Below are positions 28,301 to 46,812 of a stretch of DNA of 64,000 nt, one piece after another. Under the pieces are notes generated by a model. That model ran no database searches and was not told the DNA's origin. It saw nothing but the letters and a program-made list of their open reading frames with translations. A program made the position numbers and the translations under genes. Numbering within the stretch: the stretch's first letter is position 1; each line of letters starts with the position of its first letter. Origin of the DNA: Halichondria panicea (lineage: Eukaryota; Porifera; Demospongiae; Suberitida; Halichondriidae); assembly GCF_963675165.1 (NCBI RefSeq), contig NC_087387.1:3622990-3686989 (forward strand), in the 5' to 3' direction.

Positions 28301-31300
28301 CAGTGATACCGGGGGTACCGTCTGTTCCAGGCTGGCCTGGCTCACCAGGTGCACCAGGGAACCCAGGAGCACCATCAGACCCGGGAGATCCCTAATGGAT
28401 TGTTACAAGTGAAGTATATGCAATCTACAAAACTGAACAGAATAAATTTGTTTTCCCTCCTCCTTTCTTGCCTATACTATCCGCCACTCTTTTCCCTTTC
28501 TCCCGCATGCACTATCTCCCAATATTTCCTCCTTTCCTCCTTTCTTTCCCACTCTTTCCCTTCGAAAGTTCACACATTTTTCAGACAGGTATCAATCTGT
28601 AGTAGTACTAGAAATTGCTTATAACTTACAGCTTCTCCAGTTGGTCCAGAGGATCCTCTCACTCCAGGCTCTCCAACAAAACCCTATAGCAAGAAACAAC
28701 AACATTGTTAAACTAACATCTGACGAAAACAGTGAAGACCATCTGGTAAGAAGTGAGTATTGATTGACTCACCGGGTCACCAGGAGCTCCTGATGGTCCC
28801 TCGCCTCCTCTGTCTCCCTACAGGGGAAAAGTTAGGATAAGGGTTAGCTGAATGATATACGTAGCTAGTGACATAATTTTTATATTCAGAAAGGAAAATA
28901 AATAGTGTGTGTGTGTGTGTGTGTGTGTGTTTTGTTACCTTGACGCCAGTTCTTCCAGGTGCTCCAGGTAATCCACGAGCTCCAATTGATCCCTGAGGGG
29001 ATATAAAAGTACATTCAGTACAATGTACACCTTTCGTCCAACGCACTTTTAAAGTACTATACGCTGTATTATATACATCGATATCGTGTGTATCAGCTGA
29101 AAATATATTACATATAGCATATGCATGTTAGTGGATTCTAAACCTGTACATTGTGGCCACTCTCTAAATAGCTAGGCAACCTTTTGATAATAAGGTCCAC
29201 AAAATAACTGCATCACTCACTCTAGATCCAGTTATTCCTGATTCTCCGGGGAAGCCAGGTGTTCCCCTCTTTCCCTTAGGTCCAGACAATCCCCTACTAC
29301 CAGGGTTGCCAGCGTTACCCTTGGCTCCAGCAGAACCAGGATATCCGTTTAAACCACGTGATCCTTGTGGACCCTGGGAGGAGGAAGCAAAGAAAGTTGT
29401 GTGATCAGTGTCTATAAGCTCTGAATGTTATATCTCTTGAACTTTAAAATGAGCTCGATCCTGTTCAAATTTGTACTGTTTTGTTTTTACAGAACATATA
29501 AAAGTGCAGAATTGCTTACTATTATAATAGTGCACAACTGCATATAGTTTATAATATCCACTTACCCGTTGTCCAGGTTGTCCCTGGCTACCTTCGTTAC
29601 CAGAGAGACCAGGGGATCCCTACAAACAAACAAACAGGCATTGAAGTGCATGTCTTAAATGATGTGTGCAGTATAGTCATGTGATAGCCATGTGAGCCTA
29701 CCTGTGGGCCATCATCTCCGTCATGTCCGGCAGTACCTGCTGGTCCAACCAAACCCTAGATGACAAAAAGTAATGTTAACGGATGCCAACAGATGATGGG
29801 AGGGTGCGACTTACAATTGGTCCTTGATCTCCTGGTGGTCCTCTCGCTCCTGGGAGTCCATCGTGACCCTACGTGCATAAATAGGTATTATTGTGTACAC
29901 GTGATGGCTTAGTTTGGTAAATAACATCCATAATAATTTATTGAGTGCATGATAATAATTATATTTAACTTACCCTCTCTCCTTTTGATCCGGCAGAACC
30001 GATTGGTCCAAAGTCTCCCTATGGGAATTGAGAGATAGGTTCAAGAATGTGGCAAAAGGTTCAAGCATTGTGTGGTGTGTGTCATGTGTGATGTATGTGA
30101 GGGTGTGTGTGTGTGTGTCTGCAATGTGCACTCACTTGTTCTCCTTGCGATCCAGGTTGTCCTGGTGGTCCGGGTGGTCCAGGTGTACCCTAAGAATGAA
30201 TAAAAAAAGTTGTAACATGTATCAACATTCTGCTAATGTTAGACTTACAGAGACTCCCTTCTGTCCAGAGGGTCCTTCAGAACCAGAGTGGCCCTATATA
30301 AATCAATCAATCACATACATTGTACTTCGTTATGCGTGGTGCTGTTTCCTACTGTAAAAAGATAAATAGAAAAACTGCACCACTTACTGGTGGTCCTTCT
30401 GGTCCTGTGGGTCCGACGTCTCCATTAGCACCTGAGGCACCGTCAGAGCCTTGGGGCCCTTGAGCTCCAGGTACTCCATCGCGACCCTAAACAGGCAGTA
30501 CAGTGATCAACACACTCACAGTTTAACTATACATGTAGTTAAAATTTATGCCCAAAACCGAAAAGGTGAATTATGTTGCTGACTCGAGCTCAAAACAGTT
30601 TATACGATGCTTGTAAGCAAAATAGCGATATGTCAAGCCAACTATTGTACTACACTACTTTCGTTATTTTAACGATTTTAACTTACGGGTGATCCAGCTT
30701 GCCCCCTCTGTCCAGGGAAGCCATGGGATCCGGGGGGACCTCTCGATCCCTTGCCACCAGACTCGCCAGTCACTCCAGTTGGACCCTAAATAAGGAAACA
30801 GATCACATGATTTTTATGTGACAACGAACACTCGAAAAAACTTACAGGTGGTCCAGGTGGTCCGTTCTCTCCGGGAGATCCCTGTGGTCCTTGTGGTCCC
30901 TACAAAGAAAAGAGAATCATATATACCGAGACATGCCACACAAGATTAGAGGTCCGTGATGATATACAACTATAAAATGCACTGCATGTGTATTGCAATG
31001 ATTGCAATCTTATATAGCAATGACTTACAGGATTTCCCGATGGTCCGAGCTCTCCAGGGTCTCCAGGCTGACCACCTTCTCCGTCATCTCCGTCTTTACC
31101 AGCTATTCCACGAGGGCCGGGTTGACCCTGTACAGGGAACATAGTATCACAAATGGCACTAGTGTGAAAGTTTATTTGCAGTAGTACAATCAAAAAAGTG
31201 CATGTACGACGTACACCTTATAAAACTATTTTGTCAATTGGGCATGTACAAAGTTGTTTCAAAGCCATTTCTCATAGCTCCTGGTGATTTTCTCCCAAAC

Positions 31301-34300
31301 TCACAGTTGGTCCCTTTTCTCCCTGAAATCCTTGTTGTCCAGAAAGTCCATGGTCTCCCTTCTCCCCAGAGGGTCCTCTAGGTCCATGCTGACCGGGGGA
31401 TCCGGGTGAACCTCTCTCCCCATCGTTACCTCTTGGTCCAGGTGGGCCAGTGGCTCCTACAGACCCCTACAAGACAAATAAATTACACTAATGTTGTACT
31501 ACGACAAATTAGAAGTGAAATCGCTAGCGTCTGAAAGCTCTGTGGTTGCATTTTTTGCACAAAACAGCTGAATTTCAGAATGATTCCCATGCAAAACAGT
31601 TAGCTGTGTGAGTATACTTACTGGTGGTCCTCTATCTCCAGGTGTTCCCTGAGCTCCTTCTGAGCCATCACTTCCCTGTATCGGACAAGACAATATCAAA
31701 AATTGCTCTTAATTGACTTAAGCTCTACTTACGTGTGGTCCTCTTGGTCCCTGAGGGCCAGGTGGGCCACGAGGTCCAACTTCTCCCTGAATCACGTGGT
31801 AGTCACAGACTTGAAATGGCAAGTTGCTATTATTTTTTAACTCACAGGTGTACAGGTGGCAATAGGTCCTTTGTAAGGGTCTCCTCCGTTACCAGCACCG
31901 TCGGCTTCCGGGCCGCCATCAAGCTGCATTATTATGTGTAGCGCGAGTAGTAAACACAGTTTGTATGTAGTTTACATGACTGATTGTCTTACATAGAATG
32001 CTTGTCCGGGTGGTCCAGGTGGTCCTTGCACACCAGGCAGTCCAGGGAGACCGGGATCTCCCTATAAACGCATGAGTTAACAATGTTACAAGTTATGTAT
32101 AGTTTAACAATTACATTCCTATACCGTATAATTATAAGTACTGTACACTTCACAGCACGGAATGCTGGGACTGTTTACACACACCAACTGTTTTGCTTGC
32201 AATGCTACTATTTTCTCTCACCCTTGGTCCTTTCTTTCCAGATACGCCGGGCACACCAGGAGGTCCTCTTCGGCCCTGGAGGGAGATGAAAATTGCTGGG
32301 TTTCATAGCAGTGGTACAAATAAAATTCTCAGTTCAACGCTGAACTATCGTGATTAATTTTGCTGATATGATGCTTACCGCACGTCCATCACCCCCCTGC
32401 CCTCCTGGAACACCTGGAGGTCCAAATACGGATTCACCAGGTTCTCCCCTTTCTCCTTTCTCCTGAAATTCACAAAATACATTGAATGAAATAACGATAT
32501 TGCTATTAACTACACTTAGCATAACTATGCAAGTAATAGTATAATTGCATAATCGTTTTTTGACTCACCCCTTTCACAGGAAATACAATACCCTGTAAAA
32601 AGAAAGTTATATGTGAAACATTATACACTACGTATTATTATACAGTCATGTACTATGACTGACACAAATTGACATGTATATCCTTATACCTGCAACATAA
32701 TTATATATCATAAGCACATGTTCATTGACTACTGTAATACTTCGATTTAAGGCAACACTCTTAAATAATTACGATTCCAGAGATTGAAAAATTGTGTTGA
32801 AGTCCTTGTGTCGCATATTCAGATGGTTGTATCTAATTGGAGATAATTCCACCTAGTCTATTTGCCTCCTCGATTTCAGGCCGCATAAAAAACATGTTTT
32901 CTAGTGGGCTAGAATCGAGGCTAGGGTATGGCTCTCATTTACCTCTATTTAGGACGCGACATTAATTTTCATCGCAGCTGTCGCTGCTTTTAGAGGTCAA
33001 AAAATTGCCTGAGCTCAAGAGTGTCGCATATTTGGAGGGTTGTCTTAAATCGAGATCTTACAGTATATGTCATAATTGATATGGGATACAACTTCTTACC
33101 GTAGGAGGAGCTACAGTAGGAGTAGTAATTTGACCAATTGCAGCAAAGGTTTGATCAATATTCTGAGTGGCTTGAGTACAATCTCTTGGAAGAACGGCAC
33201 ACTGACCATTGGCTATGCTTTGTTGAGCAGTATTAGGACACTGCACTACATACAATTGTTGTACTCTTCCCTGCAAAAAAAGTGACAATTCGTGATCTAT
33301 TTTTGTATACATGTAATGACTACAATTGACTCAACTCCTCCTTATATCGTGCATGATTTTAATGTACAAAGCAAGATACGAGACACTTACCTCAAAAACA
33401 TCTTCGGTAGTGACACTCCTCAATACGAACAAAATAGCGTTGTTAAAATCAGCAGTACTGGATCCAGAGAATGGAAGGCTGCCTAGGCTCCCACAGTTAG
33501 AATAAAGAGTTGCCATAGTGCCATCAGTACAAATCTGCAGCTGTTGTGAGTTACCGTCTGCAAACTGTGGAGCAGGAAAAGTAACGCTGGACGTACCGAG
33601 AGTTAGGGTCACACCATTACTATCAATAACGACTGAAAACACGGGTTCTGCAGAGGACGCGCTAACGATCGACATTAGTGGTGCCGAATTCGATGAGTTG
33701 GTGGTTAGCATGGTGAATGCCAGGCAAAATGGACTATTGAAGTTTACTAAATCTTCTGTAAGTGCAGAAAAAAAGACACGGGGACCAATATCACCAACAC
33801 CGTCGACATACTGCCTTGTCAGGTCATTTCTCGGGGGGTTTGGACACAACGCTCCAACAGATGTCTCTCGACCATCTCCGGCATCAGAAACACTCAAGCG
33901 ATAGTAATCTGTGAGTGAATAAAAATATGTTTGAATTCTTGAAGATATACAGTTGTTGTACATAATTCAGCGAAGCGAGGCTATAATTGGGTTCAATCGA
34001 GAGATCAACCGTGGTAGTGGTGGTGGTGGTTGGTCGATCAAGGGTTAAAAACTTGCTCCAGCTTCTCTCTATACTCCAGCGGTTTCGCTCTAAACTCAGT
34101 ACAGGTACTCTACAAGACTTTCTGAACGACTTATCATTCCACGGTGAAGCTCTGCACGGCTGTTCTGAAGGTTTTTATATACAGCGACGATCCGCCACAA
34201 AACGATCATTACACAAATAGATGTATGTCTCCAGCTAGCTGCTTCTCTATACCCCTAGCGCTTCCATCTAAACTGGACCACTTCTGATCTCACAACAAGT

Positions 34301-34901
34301 AGTTCTACACTGTGTTTATTGAATACACAAACCTAGCTTTCTTTTGTGGCACATTAGGACAATCATTACACATATTTACATTCATTTGAATGGCGTTATA
34401 TTAAGCCACGCAAATGGCAAATGAACTAGAGTGAGGACCGTGTACCATGTGTACCCCTAGTTAAATATGCATGTAAATTCTTGTACATGCAGACAGAGAT
34501 CAGATACTATAGGGTTGTCTATACATAGGCGAATCGTGCATGTGCTGCACTTACCGTTTACAACACACTGCCCATGAGCCCTTGAGGCTGATAGAACCAA
34601 CACAGTTAATAGGTAGAGCACAGACCTGCCGTAGTGCACGCATGATTGAGCATAATTATGTATAATAAATTATGTGTCTGCATGCACGTTCATGAGGTAT
34701 ACACTGAGTTACTGGGTGACAGTATGAAAGCATGTCTAAATCACAACTTTCTCACCAGCATCCACCTATAATACACGTATGCCGGCAACCATAATTATTA
34801 TGTCTATACTGCACTGCATGGAGATTGTGCATATATAGATCTAGCTGCTAAATATTTATTTTAGCATATTCATCGTAATATGCCTCATGCACTCACCTCA
34901 T
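22325..34901 (-). CDS. Fibrillar collagen alpha chain with TSPN/LamG N-propeptide (type V/XI-like layout)
   Basis: Extracellular matrix fibril-forming collagen; 47 coding exons by my calls, about 1592 aa. Start: ATGAG at 34901-34897, then 34625-34555 completes a hydrophobic signal peptide ([19 protein letters not shown]). 33908-33391 is the TSPN/LamG domain; 33270-33100 a Cys-containing linker. Next 32592-32569, 32462-32379, 32275-32222, 32061-31993 (minor helix) and 31923-31846 ([10 protein letters not shown]..., interruption with ATCTP). Main helix exons: 31786-31733, 31675-31622, 31466-31305, 31127-31029, 30899-30846, 30785-30687, 30486-30388, 30293-30249, 30189-30136, 30018-29974, 29868-29815, 29755-29702, 29619-29566, 29373-29221, 28992-28939, 28817-28773, 28683-28630, 28391-28157, 27840-27662, 27538-27431, 27107-27000, 26824-26771, 26669-26562, 26422-26369, 26238-26185, 26058-25843, 25441-25280, 25083-24976, 24769-24716, 24596-24543, 24438-24277, 24096-24025, 23929-23894, 23808-23749. 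Sizes of 45, 54, 99, 108, 162 and 216 are the ancestral fibrillar-collagen pattern, and the Gly-X-Y run sums to about 1011 residues. COLFI: 23642-23432, 23253-23105, 22845-22684, 22450-22325 (ends [18 protein letters not shown]). Confidence 0.9.
23338..23342 (-). terminator. Pol III terminator of tRNA-Ala
   Basis: TTTTT on the reverse strand begins immediately after the discriminator base of the tRNA. Confidence 0.75.
23343..23415 (-). tRNA. tRNA-Ala (AGC anticodon)
   Basis: A 73-base cloverleaf on the reverse strand. The acceptor stem is GGGGGAT with ATTCTCC (two G-U pairs) and discriminator A. The D arm is GCTC...GAGC, the anticodon stem CTCGC/GCGAG with loop TTAGCAT (AGC), and the T stem CCGGG/CCCGG. 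Box A (TAGCTCAAATGGTAGAGC) and box B (GATCGATACCC, near the GGTTCGANTCC consensus) are intact. Five T follow directly (23342-23338), a Pol III terminator. It is not split by an intron and looks functional. It sits inside a 178-base collagen intron on the same strand. Confidence 0.93.
25612..25807. repeat. MITE, CCGTATAGCGGGTAATTTTCG family, in a collagen intron
   Basis: Left ctgtatagcgggtaattttc and right aaaatgaccagctatacga with TA on both sides (25610-25611, 25808-25809). Internal facing copies of the cgtgggtaaaatgttcgtgg block. It fills much of the intron between helix exons 25441-25280 and 26058-25843, ending 35 bases from an exon. Confidence 0.75.
27912..28143. repeat. MITE filling most of a collagen helix intron
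   Basis: Inner inverted pair tcggaaagtaacgtgac (27961) and gtcacgttactttccga (28078-28094); outer pair agagtccataatgagtcgaa and, reversed, aaaagtccaaaagagagaga. Same family as the palindrome 12961-13119 and the element 55241-55400 (which shares cctgtctgaa, cacttgagatc/gatcactta, ggctcc..g..ctc.gattggt). It occupies about 232 of the 316 bases of the only helix intron that splits a Gly codon. Confidence 0.7.
28905..28930. repeat. (GT)n microsatellite
   Basis: Thirteen GT units in the collagen intron just before the splice donor of exon 28992-28939. Other short GT/CA stretches are at 30103-30119 and 40837-40878. Confidence 0.85.
32728..33066. repeat. MITE in the N-propeptide intron, inverted relative to 19801-20062
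   Basis: Starts with tactgtaatacttcgattta and ends with ttaaatcgagatcttacagta, imperfect inverted ends. Internal cctcgatttcaggccgcata faces tgggctagaatcgaggctag. tagaggtcaaaaaattgcct, ccatatttagga-like and gtgtcgcatattt blocks match the DDAH-B intron element in reverse. Confidence 0.65.
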
Positions 34902-34920
34902 CTTTGCATATCCGATGACA

Positions 34921-35370
34921 GTTCTGCTACACTCAAAAAAGCTGCAGGAGCACGGCTGGCTGTCTACAACTCTGTCAGTGCAAACAGAAACTTGGACTAG
35001 CTTTGAAAATTTGCAGGGAACCGTCCACAAAGGCTTGCAAGGGTGCAAGAGCAGGTTCCGTTATTGCTTCCACGTTGGCTAGCCAACTGTGGCTTGCAGA
35101 AAGAGGCCATTTGCACGAAGGGCGCTGCGCTGGTATGGCACTAACACAATTAACAATAGGTACATTATGTGGGAACAAAGATGCATTCCTTGCTGTGGGA
35201 CGGATCATTGCGGAATGGAATCGGGCCATGTGTGGAGCGGCGCTGTGTGAGTGCTCTTTTGTACTATAATGTGTCTTTTATATCAAGGTATTTCATTTCT
35301 TTCTCTTTTCTCTGCAGGTCAGGCACACAATAGGACACACCTTGGCTAGCTAGCTCGTTGTCAGCCATGG
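34921..35370 (+). CDS. Possible small spliced plus-strand transcript in the inter-collagen region
   Basis: An acceptor-like gatgacag at 34913-34920 opens a long plus-strand frame with a Cys-rich start (FC..KSC.STAGCLQLCQCK, later KICREP, KACKG). A strong donor (gctgt|gtgagt near 35246) joins in frame to a pyrimidine-rich acceptor (tttctctgcag, 35308-35318) and then stops after about 10 codons. No family is recognised; the Cys spacing weakly recalls antistasin-type repeats. It overlaps, antisense, the probable 5' UTR of the collagen gene. It could equally be noncoding or chance; the minus-strand ORF at 34975-35229 is the alternative reading. Confidence 0.25.
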
Positions 35371-36846
35371 AATGGCAGCACCCTTCTGTTCACGTTTACA
35401 GTGACAGCCATGTTGTAGGCTGTACTTTGTATCACACTTTTTCTGTATGTGTACATGTTCTCATTCCCAGCCAAGCGTACTTAACCAGCTGTCCCCTTAT
35501 ACGTTTGTTAAATTAGGTACTAGAAATGGAAGCACGCCTTCACTGAACATGTACACAAATATAACAAATTTGTGCCACGTTTTCTATCACATAGGGCAAA
35601 CAAATTTAGACATTCAGCAAACTATATATCAGTGATGCAATGTAGTCATTCAGGCGCATACGTACATACTTATATGCAGTGCTGAATTTACCCCCTTTCT
35701 TATAATTATTACCATTTTGGTATTAAATTATGTTTTTTTTGGGCGTACAGGCTCGTTTGACTGTTGGTTTGCTGAAGGAGACAAGCTGTCAATCTCGTGG
35801 TTGATTATGTAGCTGCATGGGAACCATTATTATGTGAGTTATCAAACAGCGTCGTTGATTCACATTCATGCTTACCGTATAGCGGGTATATTTCGAGGGT
35901 ATACATACTTGATCAGAGGTCGCTCTTAGTATAAAAAGCTGCACTCAAATAGTGGCCTCAAATAGTGGCCTCCCTACAGCCCATCTTCAGTACAATAGAA
36001 GCTGCTCAATAGCTAGTAGTCTCAGTGAACTTTGAGGCTATGTCTCTGCCACGTGGCAGCCATATTATTGATACTGGTATCTACGGTAGCAGTTTAATTG
36101 GGCATGGACCAACCTTCCGTTAGAGGAGATTGGGTTTCAAACGAATGTCAGGATTTGTCTTTGCTGCAGTTGCAGTCCAATCAGATCACAGCATTTCTAA
36201 TGTGGTCGATGTCATGACTGGTTGCGCAAAACGCAAGCAAGGTAAAATTGGTTAACACCCACTTCAGAATTAATAATATTCATAGCTGCTATCCAGCGTG
36301 TTGCATAATGCAGCAAGACAAATCCTGGCATTAGCTTGAAACCTAAACTCTTTTCTTAATGGCAGGTCGGGTCACGCCCAACTAGTAGCAGCTTGTCAAT
36401 AGTAATTCAACTCAGTACGAGAGGAACTGTTGATTCAGACATTTGGCATTTGTATTTGGCTCATGTTACTTTCGATTTATTATCGTCGTAGCTCACAGTT
36501 CATAAAAATAGTTTTAAATAACGAATATTTTATCCCACGAAAATTACCCACTATACGGTATCATGATTGATTGTTAGCATAATTATTGTCATACTAGAAT
36601 TAAGAGACTTATCAAAGATCTGGGGTACATATCAATGAAGAGCATCAGGTTTCGATCATGATCAATTCATTAATGACCTTTTGACCTTGTCAAACCTCCT
36701 GTGGTTACATTGCTGCTTTTGAATTCATGCTAGTGGCACATCAATAATTATCCATGCACACGTACGGCCCAGACATGTACTAGGAATGGACTACCGCCTA
36801 GCCTTAGTTTGGAGTTTGGAATAATTAATCAACAGTCATTAACACC

Positions 36847-36956
36847 CAGAGGAGGTACGACATCCACGTGTCAAAGGAAACGTTTTAGACACACATTCCT
36901 TAGGTCAAAGTTCAGAATGTATGTGTTAAAGACACGCGGATGTCGTACCTCCTCTG
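36847..36956. repeat. 110-base palindromic MITE
   Basis: Left cagaggaggtacgacatcc and right ggatgtcgtacctcctctg are exact inverted repeats. Inner cacgtgtc..aaacg and gttaaagacacgcgg continue imperfectly. TTAACACC-like sequence stands on both sides. Confidence 0.8.
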
Positions 36957-38543
36957 ATTAACACCTTGTTGCTTAATGAAGTTGGTGTGTCATGTGACCC
37001 TTACATGTAATCAGCCAGGATTATCTTTGGGTCTGAATGGACAATTTGAACCGTTCAACGATTTCTGAAAGCTTACGGTATCTATAACTCAGAATGTGGA
37101 ATGGCGTACACGAAGAGCATGTGCCGACGTTGCGCCGGCGTGTTCGGAATTTGAAGTGCTGCATAAAATTTTAAACATTCCAGAATGGAATATTTAACTA
37201 TAGGGGTCCGTATTGAACTGTCTCCTTCTTCAGCATTCAGAATATTGTATCCACGGAATTCAAGTTATGGCAGCTGAAGAAGTCCCTGAACCGTTGATCA
37301 AACTGAGGGAGGGGGGACTTTAGTTAACATTTTTCAACAGCCATGCATATAGCTAACTTTAATTTATCACCGTTGATCCAAATGTGAGAGACAAAAAGAG
37401 ACCTTTCAAATGATGTGTTTCAATCCAAAATTTCTTTGAAGCCATAAGTTGTCATTTTTCGGCCTTAGACCATGCCGGCTATAATCTATGGTATGGCCGT
37501 TCATCTCCCAAATATAACATTGATGATACCAAAGCATCATCTGCATGTTTTCTTTTTTTGTTCCATACTCCGTTCCATATTCTATTTCATTCCGCATTCC
37601 TCCTTTTACAACATGCCGATAGGATCCTGTGATTGCTTAAGGGCACTTAATGGGTATCTACATGTACAGATAATTATACTATGGTACCTGGTACCATAGT
37701 GCTAGAAATTAATGCGTGATACTAAAAACATTAATTGCGAGCGGCTATCATATCGCATACCTTTTGTATCGCACAATTAATTCGAGGCCTGTACAATCCA
37801 CAATGAATTCAGGGCATTTATAATTATGTTTATCACATAAATATATAATTATCGCATAACGTTTTCAATTGGCCAACTGCGTAATTTTGTGCTCGCATAT
37901 ATCCATGCAGCACTATAGTACTACAGGTATATACAGAAGAGGGCATGCAACTCAGGCTATTCTCACACTCAGCAAACTTCATACTGTTACTATTTTTAGA
38001 CATTCCACGTGGGTGGAATGCTTGACTTTTGCACACTACTGGATTCTATTTATAGTATATCCTGCCTCTGGATATGAAGTTTGGTAGGGTAGATGTGAGT
38101 TTGATGCCCTCTTCTTCTTACAAACATATCTAGCTACCTGTTAATTGATACCATTGGACACCTACCGATATTTTAAGTGAGCTATTTCATTAAAATGAAC
38201 ATTCTGGGAACTGATTTCCCTAATGGGCTATGATAAGTAGAGGGAAGTAGAGGGAAACAGGTCCACTTGAGTTTAATGAACATTCCATCCGATAGAGTGA
38301 TTTTAGTCGATTTCTTCACCCAGTTTTCAGTAAATTCGAAAACAGCGGAGTGAGTGTGGCTAGCTGAACTTGCACATTTGTAACAGATCTACGTAGTTTT
38401 GTAACAGAGCATAGTTTTTCGTCCAAAACGGCCGGGCCTGAAATTGATGTTTTGTTGTTTTGGACACACCATCTGAGAACAGTATCGAAAATGTATGTGA
38501 CTTTCAGAATTGAATTTATAAACACTAAACCATGAGTTATGAA

Positions 38544-38734
38544 CCGTGTAGCTGGTAATTTTCATGGGGCAAAATATTAGTGGTTGAAGCTCTGACCACG
38601 AATATTTTACCCACGAATGAAGTGACCTTGCCGACCTTTACCTGCAGTGCAAACAGAAACCACGAAAATATTATCCACGAAGTGACTAGCTCAACCGCGA
38701 ATGTTTTGCCCCCCGGAAATTATCCGCTGTATGG
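38544..38734. repeat. MITE, CCGTATAGCGGGTAATTTTCG family
   Basis: Left ccgtgtagctggtaattttc, right gaaattatccgctgtatgg, TA after it. Internal accacgaatattttaccca as in its relatives. It is about 1.1 kb before the second collagen start. Confidence 0.7.
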
Positions 38735-39882
38735 TATCTTACATGCAGCTGTCTGTAACAGTACACTACAGACCAAGTGCAATTGCTAACTTTTACTTGG
38801 TGATCCTTACCCATATCACAATTACCATGCATCTGAGCTGGCTATACAGATAACAACTCTAGACTAGCTATAGCTTTCTAGCTCAGACTTGCATTTTGCT
38901 TGCGAATTGGTACAGTCAGTTGTCACTGTTGTGTACTGGTTCTCATCCTTGAGACATTCATTATTGAGAGCCTATAACATGCAGCCATGAGTGCATGCAC
39001 TCCTGATACAGCATGCAGCTTCATACAGATTAATGCAAAGTTATGCAGCATGCAAATCGATCGATGCAAGATTCAACGCTTGGCTTCAACCGAGCTTTTT
39101 TATATAGCACCGTTGTCACTGAGCCCCACCCACTCAGACTATTGTGAGGGCCTATTGTGCATTAGAACAATCGTCCAGTACGTGGTCAATAAGAGACAAT
39201 AAGACCATATCACAATACACATGCACTTGGTGTGTATAGATTAGTCATTGTATAGACTAGGAAGTATCCATAATATTGTCGTTGTATTTTTATTGTGTGC
39301 ACACATAGAACCCACAATGGCTTCACCCTATACACATACCCACACTAGTAAGGCGAATCAATTACAATGCCAACAATGCTCTAGCAGTACATTCCTGAGA
39401 GCTAGCCGATACAATTCTTGCAGCAAAGACACAACGATTGCTCTAGTGTGTTCTCTCTGTCCTTGGCAACACTGGCTCCACCCTTCCCTCTGGCAATCAC
39501 AACATACCATTACTAGACAACACCATGCAGAATAATATGTCTGAACTGCTTCCTTTGTGTGTGTTCATTGTTGGCTGTCCCTGCGTCCATTGTCTGACCT
39601 GCTCCGCTAGGCAGGGCTTGGTGGGTTTTATCTTCCTGTTGTCAATAGTTGCTCATTTATCTTGCAGTGCAAGCTAAGAGCTGTACATCTTGTTATAGCT
39701 AGGAGAGCTACAACGAGACTCAGCTGTAGCAAAGACCAGCTATTTCCACTCCTAACTCTCTAGCTCTACCTCAGTTAGGCCTTTGCACGAGGCATTGACT
39801 AGGTACTAGTATAGTATAAGAAGAGAAGTTGTTCTCTGAGTTTTCACTTTGAGTTTGTTGGCAGTACAGAGAAGCTGTTAGC

Positions 39883-46408
<6,526 letters not shown>

Positions 46409-46608
46409 NNNNNNNNNNNNNNNNNNNNNNNNNNNNNNNNNNNNNNNNNNNNNNNNNNNNNNNNNNNNNNNNNNNNNNNNNNNNNNNNNNNNNNNNNNNN
46501 NNNNNNNNNNNNNNNNNNNNNNNNNNNNNNNNNNNNNNNNNNNNNNNNNNNNNNNNNNNNNNNNNNNNNNNNNNNNNNNNNNNNNNNNNNNNNNNNNNNN
46601 NNNNNNNN
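46409..46608. other. Assembly gap (200 N)
   Basis: Exactly 200 N, as at 13513. It removes the 3' part of the second collagen. Since vertebrate-size helices need about 330 more codons plus COLFI spread over several kb of introns, the true missing length is probably much longer than 200 bases. Confidence 0.95.
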
Positions 46609-46696
46609 CCAAAAACATACTTGCAACGTGCACAGTACGGTAAATTGCAACGCTAGGACCATAACCTTACTCAGTTGGTTGAAGAGCCTACTCACA

Positions 46697-46812
46697 TTAA
46701 GGGCAACTGCATGTCTTGATCTGTATGGTGTCAAAACGGAAACGTACTACTGACGTACTACATAAACGAAACAGGTACTTTATATTGACTGCTACTATTA
46801 TCACATCCGGAC
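46697..46812 (-). CDS. Candidate last exon of the coiled-coil gene
   Basis: A good acceptor (tgcaattacag) at 46813 is in the right phase to follow exon 47287-47070 and opens about 38 codons (GPDVIIVAVNIKYLFRLC...) to TAA at 46699-46697. No similarity or polyadenylation signal supports it; the true end may lie in the gap. Confidence 0.25.

Larger units (their letters stand above)
35371..39882. repeat. Inter-collagen region: MITEs, no supported gene
   Basis: About 5 kb separates the divergent collagen starts. Seen here: an element beginning ccgtatagcgggtatatttc at 35875 with gaggtcgctc/aatagtggcc units of the 61602-61994 family, a fragment ending ttacccactatacgg at 36559, the palindrome 36847-36956, a dispersed repeat 37060-37500, and a CCGTATAGC-family MITE 38544-38734. 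Two regions, 37640-38540 and 38740-39880, show neither exons nor clear repeats; regulatory DNA of either collagen would lie there. No convincing TATA box was found. Confidence 0.5.

Noticed and set aside
33518..33904. 128-codon plus-strand ORF
   Set aside because: It is the antisense of the TSPN/LamG exon, which has clear domain features on the minus strand.
34555..34639. Collagen start at 34639 with GTG as first codon
   Set aside because: No in-frame ATG there; the ATGAG exon at 34901-34897 joins in phase to 34625 and gives a normal signal peptide.
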